Numbered from the stretch's first letter, positions 42,295 through 52,424 are shown. The stretch is 64,000 nt of DNA from Nemertoderma westbladi (GCA_032718475.1 JAUCBJ010006079.1:1-64000); one strand, 5' to 3'. Program-made: numbers and translations. Notes: generated by a model from the sequence alone, not told the origin.

Positions 42295-43050
42295 CCCATT
42301 GATGTAAAGTTCTCCGCCATGTCCCCAAGGGATCCCGCACACAGCTGGCGACGCTGCTCTCTTCCATCCTCACTGATATCACAGGGAATCCAATTTGTGT
42401 ATGAGGTTGGGTGCAACTTCTGTTGGTGGGGTATAGGTGCCTCCCTGCACCAAAGTGCTCTAGTCGGAAGCACACGAGGTCATTGGCCTCCCAAGTAAAC
42501 CAGAAGGTCTGTGAATTCCGAGAACTCCAACTGGATCATGGTCCACCTGAGAATGAGCGAGTACAGCGAATGCGTCCCCGTTCATGGACAGTCAATGATG
42601 AAGAACCTCTAGAAGCAGTGGTGGCACAAAAAATCGAGGATGGAGACATTAAAGGAGCAGTCCGCCTTGCCTCATCAACAACAACTATCGCACTGGATAC
42701 ACCAGAGAACCTTTGCGACTCTTCGACTGAAGCATCCACCACGTCCCGCTGATTACCGCACTCCACCGCCTCCTTTACAATTACCCCGGCCCACTTGTTC
42801 AGATGCCACCATCGGGGACCTGCTGCGCACTTTCCCTCCGGGAAGTGCAGGTGGGCCGGACAGTCTCAGACCCAAAATCTGGAAGGACCTCGTGGGCCCT
42901 ACTAATGGGGAAACTGGTAGGAGACTTCTCAACAAGCTCAGCCGTTTTATGGAGATTGTGTTAGCTGGGGAGATCCCACCACTAATTCGACCAATTTTCT
43001 ATAGTGCTAATCTTTTCTCCTTCACCAAAGAAGACAATGGGATTCGACCT
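42295..43050 (+). pseudogene. NeSL/R2-like LINE: start of reverse transcriptase region
   Basis: Reads from RHVPKGSRTQLATLL through one stop into LLLVGYRCLPAPK, VNDEEPLEAVVAQKIEDGDIKGAVRL and, in a second frame, GSAGGPDSLRPKIWKDL and FTKEDNGIRPIAV. These are the blocks preceding and starting the RT in a metazoan LINE family that ends in a PD-(D/E)XK-like domain. The sequence breaks at RPIAV, where an LTR element inserted; it resumes at 49329. Confidence 0.75.
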
Positions 43051-43055
43051 ATAGC

Positions 43056-43325
43056 TGTTAGCGAATCAATTCCGCCTCACCAAACCCCATAAAGTGAGCC
43101 ATAAAGCAATATCGGGAGCACGAGGTTGATTACCAATATCAACCTCGTGTCACCCCAATAGAGTGGGAAGGAGAGACACACACAATAAGGGTCAGGGGCC
43201 AAACCCCTAACAGAGAGAGAACAACAGGGGCAACAGGAAACACACCAGGGAAGGTGAAAGGGCGAGAAGTGGGATATTAGCCAATGGGGGGACAGCATCG
43301 ACTAGGTACAGTAATATGGCCAACG
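43056..43325 (+). repeat. 5' LTR, first 270 bp only
   Basis: Near-identical to 48788-49057 of the 3' LTR. Similarity stops at ATGGCCAAC (43317-43325), after which gag-like coding starts. The second half of the LTR and the primer-binding site are absent. Confidence 0.9.
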
Positions 43326-44110
43326 ACGATCTTACGATCCGCGAGGCCGCGACGAGACGGTACAAACCCACGACGCCGGACCCATCGATAACGGGCCATC
43401 CGGCGATCCGAGACGAGGGGGGCCGTCTACAGCGAGAGGACGAGTTTGGAGAGGAGAGAGACGAGTCGACACAGGGCGGCGGTCGATATGCCGATGTCGC
43501 CGGCCAGCCACAGGCCGAGGGCGACGGACGGCCCACCGGAACGGCGACGGTGGGGCCGCCGGTACGACGTCGGACCCGGAGAGATGGAGGAGAGGTCGGC
43601 GACGAGGACGTCGGGGTTTCTGATCGACTTCGACGGGCCTACGCCGCGACCCGGGAACAACTGAAGGAAGCTAGAGGAGGGGCTGAGATAGACCAGGTGA
43701 AGTTGAGGAGACGACTAGGTGAGTCGAACAGATACTTTGATTACCTAGTGCGTTCTGGGCAGGGAGAACTGGCCGAGGAGAGAGCGAGAGGGGTTGCCTT
43801 CGAACTGTTTGGGCTATGGGAACGTAGGGGTATGGGGCCTGGTGCAGTGTACATAGGGCCATACTTAGTCGATGCCAGGGAAGTTAAGTTAGTGGGTTGG
43901 GCGGGACCGCACGAGGGCGAATCCGAGGTTAGCTCCGAGGATTTGGCCTCGTCGGTCAGCGAGAACCCCGGAAAGCGGGGGAAAGTTAGTAGGACGGAGG
44001 GGCGGCAGAAGTCCGTCACAACCGATAAGTCTGCTACATCCTCCGCAAAAGAAAGACGGGTGCGAGAGAGTGAACGCATGGCATATAAATTAAAAATGGA
44101 AGAATTATAG
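43317..44110 (+). CDS. Gag-like ORF 1 of the gag-only element
   Basis: 263 codons from ATG 43317 (MANDDLTIRE) to TAG 44108. An Arg/Gly/Glu-rich, GC-rich N-terminal half is followed by a helical stretch (LRRAYAATREQLKEAR, SNRYFDYLVRSGQGELAEER) like the N-terminus of BEL gag, then a basic tail. The ATG lies exactly at the LTR/internal junction, so the original start may have been further upstream. Its base composition is clearly more GC-rich than that of its neighbours. Confidence 0.6.
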
Positions 44111-44176
44111 TGGCGACTGAGGTGAAGGAAAGAGCAAGAGAGTGAACGCGAAGAGCGTGAGGCAAGAGAACAGAGC

Positions 44177-45082
44177 GTGCGGTACACATACAGTACGTAC
44201 AGTAACCGTACGGGTGAGGGGGGTAGTAGTAGTGCGTTAGGAAATATTGGTATTAATAGTACCGTAGTAAATAACCCTAATCCCTTTATTACAGGAAATA
44301 TTTTACCCGGGAGTAGTAATTTAAGTTTAAATTCAAATAATAATATTAATTCAAATATTCAGAATAATCAAAATAATTCAAATAATTCGAATAGCAATTT
44401 AAATTTTGAAAATAATAATAATTCTAACTTAAATAATTTAAATAATTCCGTTTCAAATTCTAATTTAATTGATTTAACAAATAATATTGGGAGTGGTGCT
44501 ATTAATGTGAACGCGTCAGACGTGTATAGCCCGGCAGACGGCGGCCTGGTAGGCCACGTAGTTAGTAGGCAGGAAGTGGCGCGGTTGAGCCAACCCGAGG
44601 TGGGCCTGGTAGGCCACGCAGTAGTAGAGAGAGAGGCGGGGGTGAATAGACCCGGCCGCAGTAGAGACAGTGTGTCGACTAGAGAGGGGTGTAGAGACGA
44701 AGTAAGAGATATTGAAGTTAGATGTGGCGGGTGGGGGGGGGGGGCTACGGGCGCCCCACCACATGAGATTAGCGGCGAGAGAGGGGGGGCAGAGAATGCC
44801 CCACAAGAGGGGTGTAGAAGTGTAGTAAGAGGTAGTGAAGTTAGAAGTGGCGGGTGGGGGGGGGGGGGGGCTACGGGCGCCCCACCACAGAAGATTAGTG
44901 GCGAGAGAAAGGGGGTAGAGAGTGTCCGACAAGAGGGACGCAGAAGTGTAGTAAGAGATAGTGAAGTTAGAAGTAGCGGGTGGGGGGGGCTACGGGCACC
45001 CCACCGCGAGGGATTAGTAGCGAGAGAGGGGGGGCAGAGAGTGTCCCACAGGCGTCGGCGGATAATGCGCGGGCCGAATTAG
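44177..45082 (+). CDS. Asn-rich gag-like ORF 2 of the gag-only element
   Basis: An open frame with an Asn/Ser-rich low-complexity segment (44320-44490) followed by about three to four tandem modules of about 126 bp (44690-45040), each with SVVR.SEVRSGGWGGG and APP.. ISGER. Every module contains a G run of 7-14 bp at the Gly codons. It overlaps the next ORF in another frame, which suggests a slip within one ancestral gag. No enzyme motif. Confidence 0.5.
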   Translation: MRYTYSTYSNRTGEGGSSSALGNIGINSTVVNNPNPFITGNILPGSSNLSLNSNNNINSNIQNNQNNSNNSNSNLNFENNNNSNLNNLNNSVSNSNLIDLTNNIGSGAINVNASDVYSPADGGLVGHVVSRQEVARLSQPEVGLVGHAVVEREAGVNRPGRSRDSVSTREGCRDEVRDIEVRCGGWGGGATGAPPHEISGERGGAENAPQEGCRSVVRGSEVRSGGWGGGGATGAPPQKISGERKGVESVRQEGRRSVVRDSEVRSSGWGGLRAPHREGLVAREGGQRVSHRRRRIMRGPN

Positions 45083-46092
45083 GTAAACCGCAACACCCGG
45101 CGATGGAGAGTAACAGGGGGATTGCGAGTATCCCCAGCGGCGTGCGATCGAGCAGAGAGAGACAGGTTGACGTCGCGAGAGGGCGGGCGACGGAACGTCG
45201 AGCCCAGTCAGAAGATAGGAGAAGATTAGTAGAGTATAATAGAGAGGTAATAATAGAGTATAATAGAGAGGTCGAAGATAGGAGAAGATTAGTAGAGTAT
45301 AATAGAGAGGTCGAAGATAGAAGAAGATTAGCAGAGTTTAACCGAGAGGTCGAAGAGAGAAGAAAGGAAGATAATAGAAGAGTCGTTGCTAGGAGCAACC
45401 GGAGAGCGAGGACGGATAGCGAGCCGTCGCTAGTAGAGATGGAGTTAGGGAGTCAGTGGGGTCGGACTTCGGGAGATTGCCGTCGCCCCGGAGAAACGCA
45501 CCACACGCCAAGAGAGGGGTACAGGATGTACCGATACGAAGATGAGAGCAGGATAGGGGATCGAAGGGAAACTTCCCGACGTGATATAGCTGCCGATCGA
45601 GAGTACGGTAGTCGCAGGGAGATTCGAGATTCGCGAAGATTAAACTTCTGTTCGAAAGGGCACATGCAGACTGCAGGACATACTGTAGGCCTTACTGCAC
45701 ATACTATTATAGGCCATGATGGGAGAGATAGAGTAGGCGATAGGGTAGCGCGAACGACGGGATTAAACCCGGAAGTCGCGGAGTACATACCGGTAGGTAG
45801 GCGAGAGGTAGGTAGGCCTATATCGGTACAGCAGCATGACTATAATACACAGGGACATAACATATATCCAGGGGAGGGGAGAGTTATTGGAGATAGATGT
45901 ATGGGCCCCAATATATTAACATCAACCCCAGTACCAAACATACCGGCCGGGGGGGGACAGGGTGACATTCCCCCATCACAATATCAACAATATACCCCAA
46001 TAGGAGCAAGAACATCGAACCCCTTGGACAAGAACAGGTCGTGCGGACAGTCGCTACCACACGCGGCCATACAGGGGACTGCTAGTCCATAG
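44980..46092 (+). CDS. Charged repeat-containing gag-like ORF 3
   Basis: A 370-codon frame. Residues about 80-130 hold EYNREVEDRRRLV-type 13-14 residue repeats (45220-45365), likely coiled coil, and the rest is Arg-rich. It overlaps ORF 2 by 100 bp in another frame. It ends near 46090, and zinc knuckles follow in a different frame. Probably the middle of a frameshifted gag. Confidence 0.5.
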   Translation: MGGATGTPPRGISSERGGAESVPQASADNARAELGKPQHPAMESNRGIASIPSGVRSSRERQVDVARGRATERRAQSEDRRRLVEYNREVIIEYNREVEDRRRLVEYNREVEDRRRLAEFNREVEERRKEDNRRVVARSNRRARTDSEPSLVEMELGSQWGRTSGDCRRPGETHHTPREGYRMYRYEDESRIGDRRETSRRDIAADREYGSRREIRDSRRLNFCSKGHMQTAGHTVGLTAHTIIGHDGRDRVGDRVARTTGLNPEVAEYIPVGRREVGRPISVQQHDYNTQGHNIYPGEGRVIGDRCMGPNILTSTPVPNIPAGGGQGDIPPSQYQQYTPIGARTSNPLDKNRSCGQSLPHAAIQGTASP

Positions 46093-46199
46093 TTAGCTGG
46101 TAGCAGGGCCACACCGTGGCAGGGACAGGAAGAAAATAACACCAAAAATAAACATAATCCCAATATACCCAGTAGGCCGAGTACAGACAACCAAAACAC

Positions 46200-46998
46200 T
46201 AAATCGGTACATATAAACCTACGCGCGATACGTGAGGGACTATACAGGGAACGCTATAATCCAGGATTCGAATGTCAATTACACCGGGACGGAACCCATA
46301 AGACCAGGAGTTGTAAGCACTGGCAAGCGTTGCCCAAACAAGATCGTGTAGCCTACACAGACGCAAACGGACTATGTCATCGATGTGTGGTAGAAGGACA
46401 CAGGTCCGGAGAGTGTAGAGATAGAGCAGCTACAAGCACGACAGAAGAGAAGAAGAGAAAAGTACTACTCGGGGTAGGTACAGTGAAGATATCAGGAGAG
46501 GGCGGTCGATCAGTAACAACATGTTACCATGGGTGCATGATACCAGGCACAGAAGACGCAGAGGAAGTAGAGGAGAAACAAGAGATAGTAGAGCCAGATA
46601 GGGAGGTGACAGTAAGAAAGTGGGCAGAGGAGAGTAGGTTTCCCAGCAAGCATCGGTATGGAGATGGAGCAGAGCGGACGGCGAGGTGTCCGGAGGACAA
46701 CACTCCGGGGGAGTGCCCGGAGGAGTGTCGGGAGGAGTGTCTAGAGGAGTGTCTAGAGGAGTGTCGGGAGCAGTGTCTAGAGGAGTGTCTAGAGGAGTGT
46801 CCAGAGGAGTGTCCGGAAGAGACGCAGGTCCGGTTTGGAGGCATACCGACAAGGGGGAAGTCGAGAAGGAAGGCAGGATGGAAAGGGATAGGACTATTAT
46901 TCTACCTTCTGTTCTGCCTGTTCTTTCACTTTCTATTCATTCGCCGGCGGGAGACAACAATGAGAGAGGTGGCATTTTGGTGCCAGGAGATGAGCTAG
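46200..46998 (+). CDS. Gag zinc knuckles, Cys-Glu repeats and a membrane helix
   Basis: Reading from about 46200: FECQLHRDGTHKTRSC, then CHRCVVEGHRSGEC (perfect C-x2-C-x4-H-x4-C at about 46378-46420), the BEL/Pao gag arrangement. After an acidic stretch come tetrapeptide repeats of the EECL/EECR type (46695-46820, 12-bp DNA units), then RKAGWKG and a hydrophobic run GLLFYLLFCLFFHFLF (about 46890-46940), a likely transmembrane helix, and RRRETT. Knuckles would bind RNA. The Cys-repeat plus membrane helix is not part of ordinary gag; it may be an envelope-like remnant or chance translation of a minisatellite. Confidence 0.55.
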
Positions 46999-47379
46999 TT
47001 AAGAAGACGGTGGAGAGACCCAACCTTAGGGTGGTGAAAGGGGGAGAGCCAATCCCTGGTCAGGTGGAATTGGCGAAGAGGGTGTGGCAAAGAGTAAGAG
47101 GACATATAGGAGGGCAGTGGGAGTGTGCCAACTGGAAGAAGGGGCACCTTAGAGTTTAGTCGTCCAAGGTTTTGGACTGAGGGGGGTGGGAATGAGGGCG
47201 AGACGCCCTTCCCACAAGAAAATTATTTAATTAAAAATAAATAATAATAAATAATTAAATAATAATAGTTAGAAGAAGTAAGTAAGTTAGAAGGCGGCGG
47301 AGTATAGGGAGTGTGGTATAAACATACCACGGGAGTAGAGGGTACGTAGTACCGGGAGTTAAGTTAGAAGGCGGCGGGG
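46999..47379 (+). other. Tail of the internal region before the minisatellite
   Basis: Another frame continues to 47159 (ELVKKTVERPNLRV, WQRVRGHIGGQWECANWKKG) without recognisable motifs. 47160-47379 is noncoding purine-rich and AT-rich sequence. Confidence 0.4.
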
Positions 47380-48312
47380 TAAGGGAGTGTGGCATACTGT
47401 CATGCCACGAGTAGTAGTAGGGGGGTTGTGGGCACCGTAAGCGCCACGTAGAAGGAGAGTAGGGTTAGAAGGCGGCGGGGTAAGGGAGTGTGGCATACTG
47501 TCATGCCACGAGTAGTAGTAGGGGGGTTGTGGGCACCGTAAGCGCCACGTAGAAGGAGAGTAGGGTTAGAAGGAGGCGGGGTAAGGGAGTGTGGCATATT
47601 GTCATGCCACGAGTAGTAGTAGGGGGGTTGTGGGCACCGGAAGCGCCACGTAGAAAGTAGTAAGAGAGGGGTTGTGGGCACCGGAAGCGCCACGTAGAAA
47701 GTAGTAAGAGAGGGGTTGTGGGCACCGGAAGCGCCACGTAGAAAGTAGTAAGAGAGGGGTCGTGGGCACCGGAAGCGCCACGTAGAAAGTAGCGGTGGTA
47801 GAGAGGTTGTGGGCACCGGAAGCGCCACGTAGAAAGTAGCAAGAGAGTGGTTGTGGGCACCGGAAGCGCCACGTAGAAAGTAGCAAGAGAGTGGTTGTGG
47901 GCACAGGAAGCGCCACGTAGAAAGTAGTAGCAGAGAGTGGTTGTGGGCACCGCAAGCGCCACGTAGATAGAGGTATTAGTGGAGGTGGAGATGTAGTAGT
48001 AGAAAGTAGCGGAGAGGGCACATAGGGTGCCAGGTAGTAGAGTTAGGGTGTTAGAGGTAGTAGAGAGGGCACATAGGGTGCCAGAGAGTAGAGTAGTAGA
48101 GAGGGCACATAGGGTGCCAGGTAGTAGAGTTAGAGTGTTAGAGGTAGTAGAGAGGGCACATAGGGTGCCAGAGAGTAGAGTAGTAGAGAGGGCACATAGG
48201 GTGCCAGGTAGTAGAGTAGTAGAGGGTAGATAGTAGAGTGGTTGTGGGCACCGCAAGCGCCACGTAGATGGAGGTAGTAGCAGAGGGTTGTGGGCACCCT
48301 AAGCGCCACGTA
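47380..48312 (+). repeat. Complex minisatellite with hairpin-forming units
   Basis: Three interleaved unit types: TGTGGCATACTGTCATGCCA (stem GTGGCAT/ATGCCAC; three copies 47389-47620), GGTTGTGGGCACCGGAAGCG with CCACGTAGAAAG (about 40-44 bp, more than ten copies 47410-47970) and GGGCACATAGGGTGCC (stem GGCAC/GTGCC; six copies 48015-48210). Noncoding; the long minus-strand frames are repeat artefacts. Confidence 0.85.
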
Positions 48313-48778
48313 GTAGAAGAGTTAGAGTTAAAGTTAGTAGGCTTAGAGAGATAGTTAGAGTTAGTAAGAGAGTTAGATAGTTAGCAAGTGAGTAGTAGGT
48401 AGATAGTATGATAGCACAGGGGTAGCATTAGAGGTCAGGACCTTAAAGAGTGGCAGGGAGTAGAGAGGAGATAGTGAAAGGAACTGTTGGCGAGAGAGAA
48501 GAGTGCGATTCAGGTGTGGGGAGAGGGTAAGAGCGAGTCGAGTCAGAGAGCGGAGTTAGAGTGGTGAGAGTGTTGGGGAAACAAAAATTGTGTGAGAGAA
48601 GCGCACGATCGGCCCGACACGAGACGCCAGAGGGTAGTGACATCATACCCATAGGGAGCGGCCTGGAAAGCCGACTCCAAGAAAATAACTCCACCCCACA
48701 CCCGATAATAGATCGAGTTCCAGCGGAATTGAAGCGCACTTAGAGGTTGATGCTATCTTCTCACCGGGAAGATAGCAT
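48313..48778 (+). other. Noncoding stretch before the polypurine tract
   Basis: Purine-rich GAGAGTTAG-like sequence, then a hairpin ATGCTATCTTC....GAAGATAGCAT (48750-48778) directly before the polypurine tract. No ORF supported. Confidence 0.5.
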
Positions 48779-48787
48779 GGGGAGGAG
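48779..48787 (+). promoter_or_regulatory. Polypurine tract (plus-strand primer)
   Basis: GGGGAGGAG abuts the TG start of the 3' LTR, the expected site and composition for plus-strand DNA priming. Confidence 0.8.
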
Positions 48788-49328
48788 TGTTAGCGAATCA
48801 ATTCCGCCTCACCAAACCCCATAAAGTGAGCCATAAAGCAATATTGGGAGCACGAGGTTGATTACCAATATCAACCTCGTGTCACCCCAATAGAGTGGGA
48901 AGGAGAGACACACACAATAAGGGTCAGGGGCCAAACCCCTAACAGAGAGAGAACAACAGGGGCAACGGGAAACACACCAGGGAAGGTGAAAGGGCGAGAA
49001 GTGGGATATTAGCCAATGGGGGGACAGCATCGACTAGGTACAGTAATATGGCCAACTGTGCAGTACATATATTACCTGTTGGTGCTTCCCTATTCAGTTT
49101 AGTTTACTCAGTCAGATCAGTAGGGTGGAATGGGGACTTCTGTCACCGTCCGCTACCGCCATCATACTTATCTACCGGTAACCGTGTCATACTATACTGT
49201 GCTATATCAGACTATTATACCTTTATACATATTACCGAACATCAGAACTCTTTTACCTTTCACACACGGCGGGGACGCGTGGATAGAAAAACCCAACGGA
49301 TAAACCGGGATCCGTAGATCCCATCACA
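48788..49328 (+). repeat. 3' LTR of the gag-only element (541 bp)
   Basis: TG..CA ends. Matches the partial 5' LTR at 43056 and the solo LTR at 3099. Followed by ATAGC, the target duplication. Confidence 0.9.
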
Positions 49329-50318
49329 ATAGCTGTTGGCCTTGCCATCCGCCACCTTGCAGCCAAGTGTAACGGACTACGTGTGAGACAGCAGCGGTTG
49401 AACTCATATGGAGACGTCCAGGTTGGAATTGGCGCAAAGAATGGGGCAGAAGCTGCAGCACACGCAACCCGCACCATGACTGCCACATCCAACTTACCAG
49501 ATTCAGTGCTACTCAAGGTAGACTTCAGTAATGCCTTTAATGCTGTCCGTAGGGATTCGATGCTAGAGATTGTCTACGAACATGTCTGAGATCTATGACT
49601 ACACGCTTGCCGCCTACGGGGAGACAAGCTACCTCATCCATGGGAAACGTATCTTTCATTCAGAGGAAGGATTTCAGCAAGGGGATCCTGAAGGCCCGTC
49701 CCTATTTGGCGACACTACCATTGAGATGGCACAATCCCTTAGCTCCATATTTAATGTGTGGTATCTTGACGATGCCAACCTTGCTGACCAGTACCAAGTG
49801 GTACTTCAGGACCTCTGACGGATCATCAAGGATGGACACAAACTGGGGCTGTCCTTTAACCCTAATAAGAGTGAGCTCTTCTTTATTGGGGAAGAGAATG
49901 CCAGTAGCCGCGCACAATCACAGCTGAGTTTGATGCACTATGTCCTGGTATCAAGGTCCCACCCCTTGATGAACTTACAATACTAGGGGCGCCCCTCGGC
50001 CAAAACTCACTCGAGAAGTGCCTGCATAATAAGATTGGGGACCTTAATACACTTTCTGCCCGTTTGCCTCTACTTGATTCACACCATGCTTTTTACCTGT
50101 TAAAGAAATGTCTCGCAATGCCCCGGCTGACATTGTTTCTCCGGACTGCTCCATGTTTCACCCGCCCTGATCTTCTGGGGGAGTATGACCAGACACTCAG
50201 GGATGCACTATAGACAGTAACGAACTGCTGCATTAACGACCAGTAATGGGACCAAGCTTGCCTACCAGCACGGTTGGGTGGCCTGGGACTGAGTTCCGCA
50301 TGTAAGCTCGCACCATCC
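49329..50318 (+). pseudogene. NeSL/R2-like LINE: reverse transcriptase, continued
   Basis: After the LTR insertion the RT resumes: AIRHLAAKC, GVQ-like GDVQVGIGAKNGAEAAAHATR, LLKVDFSNAFNAVRRDSML (motif A), FQQGDPEGPSLF and WYLDDANLAD (catalytic YLDD at about 49763). The frame changes at about 49580 and beyond 49815, and later thumb sequence is read in pieces (PLDELTILGAPLG, LLDSHHAFYLLKKCLAMPR). It is interrupted at 50319 by an RTE-like insertion with a 21-bp duplication. Several frameshifts show it is inactive. Confidence 0.8.
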
Positions 50319-50339
50319 GCCTTTTTGGCTTCAGTGGCT

Positions 50340-50918
50340 AGCTAGGATCGGCATGCTGCATTGCAGCTGCATTTTTAAGAATGCTGTGCCGGCTTGTCAA
50401 CAAAATTGCACCGCCACAACTCCCTATCACCCATGACATTTGCTAGATCATCCGCATCTTTAAGGCCAGTGTCCTTTAAGATGCGTCTCAAGAAAGTCAT
50501 GGGCTGTCCACCATGCTTATTCACTCCATGAGGCTGCCAAAGTACAAGATTATGCACTGGCTGGTCCTCACGGCGAAAGCAATGTCCTGCAAAGCGGAGG
50601 CGGTTTTGTTCTAGTGTCAAGCTTGGGGGAACCAATGAGACACCTCCAATGTTATATAGTGTCTGGTTGGAGATGTGTGCATTGTACTTGACACAATGAA
50701 CCCGGCGTAGCATTCTTGTGAATGTGCCATCCAGAGATTTGGTGTCCTCAGCAGTTAGAGCCCAGCATGGACTCCCATAGAGGAGTACTGGAACTACTGC
50801 TGCTCTAAATAATCGGACCTTAAGTTTCCGATTAATTCTCGGTGACTTCCAAATCCTGGAAAGCCTATTCAAGGCTGCCCATGCCTTTCCCTTACGTATT
50901 CGAAGGTCCTCACCTGCG
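50340..50918 (-). mobile_element. RTE-like LINE 3' fragment with 21-bp duplication
   Basis: Reverse complement of about 11020-11590 of the full-length element, nearly identical, 165 intact codons of ORF end. Direct repeats at 50319-50339 and 50919-50939 (GCCTTTTTGGCTTCAGTGGC plus T) flank it. The host LINE frame (SAFLASVA) is carried by the duplicated sequence. Confidence 0.93.
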
Positions 50919-50939
50919 GCCTTTTTGGCTTCAGTGGCT

Positions 50940-51866
50940 GCATGTGCTCCTCTTTCAGACTGCCTATTTATTACAACTCAAGTGACTCCCAACTCGGACA
51001 AACTTGTTGATCTTGCCACCAGATATCGCATGGCCCAGCTACCAGCCAATACATCACCATCAACCGCGACAGGACAGCACACATTGATTTCAGAAGTGCA
51101 TGATGCTAGCTTGGAAGCCCTCTGTGAAGAGGCATCACCCTCAGACAGAGCCAGGCTCAACAATGTCTCCAACCCAATCTCTGGCTGCTGGCTGGATGCC
51201 ATACCTTCACAGGCCTTGGGGCTGAAGCTTAGTGATACACAGTTCCGGATTGCCATTGCCATCCGACTTGGCTGTCGTGTAACCGAGCCTCACCCCTGCA
51301 CTCGTTGCGGGTCTCCCGTTGCAGCTAATGGGCTCCATGGCCTTTCCTGCCAACGGAGCGCTGGACGTTTTCCCAGGCACACCATGATTAATGAAATTGT
51401 AAAGCGTGCTCTCACTACCTGCTACATCCCCACCATGCTGGAGCCCCCGGATCTCTGCAGCATTGATGGCAAAAGAGTCGATGGAGTCACCCTAGTGCCG
51501 TGGTCCAGAGGAAGAACACTAACATTGGACGCAACTGTGGTGGACCCCCCGATGGCAGCCAGCCATACATCTCGTACACTCTCTTCTGGTGAAGGAAGCG
51601 CAGCCGAGGAAGCGGAGGTCTGGATGAACAAGAAGTATGGTGAACTGATGGACAGAGGCTACCTGTTCCGTCCAGTAGCCTTTGAAACAATGGGCCGGGC
51701 AGGACCTGAAACAGAAGAGTTCCTGGCAGAGATAGGGTCGAGGCTGAGAGACTCAACCAAAGAGCCTCGCTCCCACTTGTTCCTCATGCAGAGGTTGCTG
51801 GTCGCAATCCAGATGGGTAATACAGCATCCATCCTTGGTACCATTGATGAAACTAATTCTAGGTAG
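50940..51866 (+). pseudogene. NeSL/R2-like LINE: C-terminal zinc motif and PD-(D/E)XK-like nuclease
   Basis: Open for about 300 codons. It has LNNVSNPISGCWLDAIP and FRIAIAIRLGC, then a Cys-His cluster CTRCGSPVAANGLHGLSC (about 51298-51352), RFPRHTMINEIVKRAL, and DGKRVDG...LTLDATVVDP (about 51467-51550), which resembles the RPDG..W..G..L.WDvT catalytic core of restriction-like LINE endonucleases, with Val in place of Pro. The domain would nick target DNA. This segment is intact, but the gene upstream is broken by insertions. Confidence 0.75.
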
Positions 51867-52419
51867 ATCTATTGCGTAGCTATTCATACATAAACATTAT
51901 TAGTTATGGTAGCTATTATGGTGATTTTATGGAGCTTGTAAATTATTTACTAGCTAGTAATAGTATGCATTTGAAGTGTGTAAAACTGATTTTTTTTATA
52001 TATTGCGTACGTATAGGCCTACTGTATGTGTTGTTGGTTGGTTAACAAGCCTAAATTATTATTTTAGATTATAGCTGGATCTCATTCAGGGACTGTTATA
52101 ATATCATCAATATTTTTAGTAATTAATATAATCAGCAACAGTTTAGGCTTAATTCTGAAATATCAATGTTTTTACAAGTTTTTTTATAATTTCAAGGAAA
52201 TGCTAGCTAATAAAAAAAACACTAGCTACACCTTAATAAATAATATATAATAATGTTCTCGACCACTTACCAATAACAAAAATAAAAAAAAGCATAGTAT
52301 TTTTAAAATTTCAAAAAATTCTAGCTAGTAAATAACTCTAGCTACCATAAAAAAAATATCTCTACTAATGTTCTAGAACATTCACCAATATCAAAAAAGC
52401 ACTAAAATGCTGCTATCAG
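51867..52419. other. LINE 3' flank, AT-rich, no gene
   Basis: Possibly the 3' UTR of the LINE above, with repeated 'actagcta' and 'ttctagctag' strings. No ORF or RNA gene supported. Confidence 0.45.
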
Positions 52420-52424
52420 GAACC

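Larger units (their letters stand above)
43056..49328 (+). mobile_element. Gag-only LTR retrotransposon (BEL/Pao-like), 6.27 kb
   Basis: The element begins TGTTAGCG and ends CATCACA, flanked by the 5-bp duplication ATAGC (43051-43055 and 49329-49333). Removing it rejoins the LINE RT reading RPIAVG.AIRHLAAKC. It has a polypurine tract (48779-48787) before the 3' LTR. Inside are gag-like frames with BEL-type zinc knuckles, but no protease, RT or integrase, so it must have relied on another element's enzymes. The 5' LTR retains only its first half. Confidence 0.85.

Noticed and set aside
47400-48256. Long minus-strand frames in the minisatellite block
   Set aside because: Repetitive translation of noncoding repeat units, in several frames at once.
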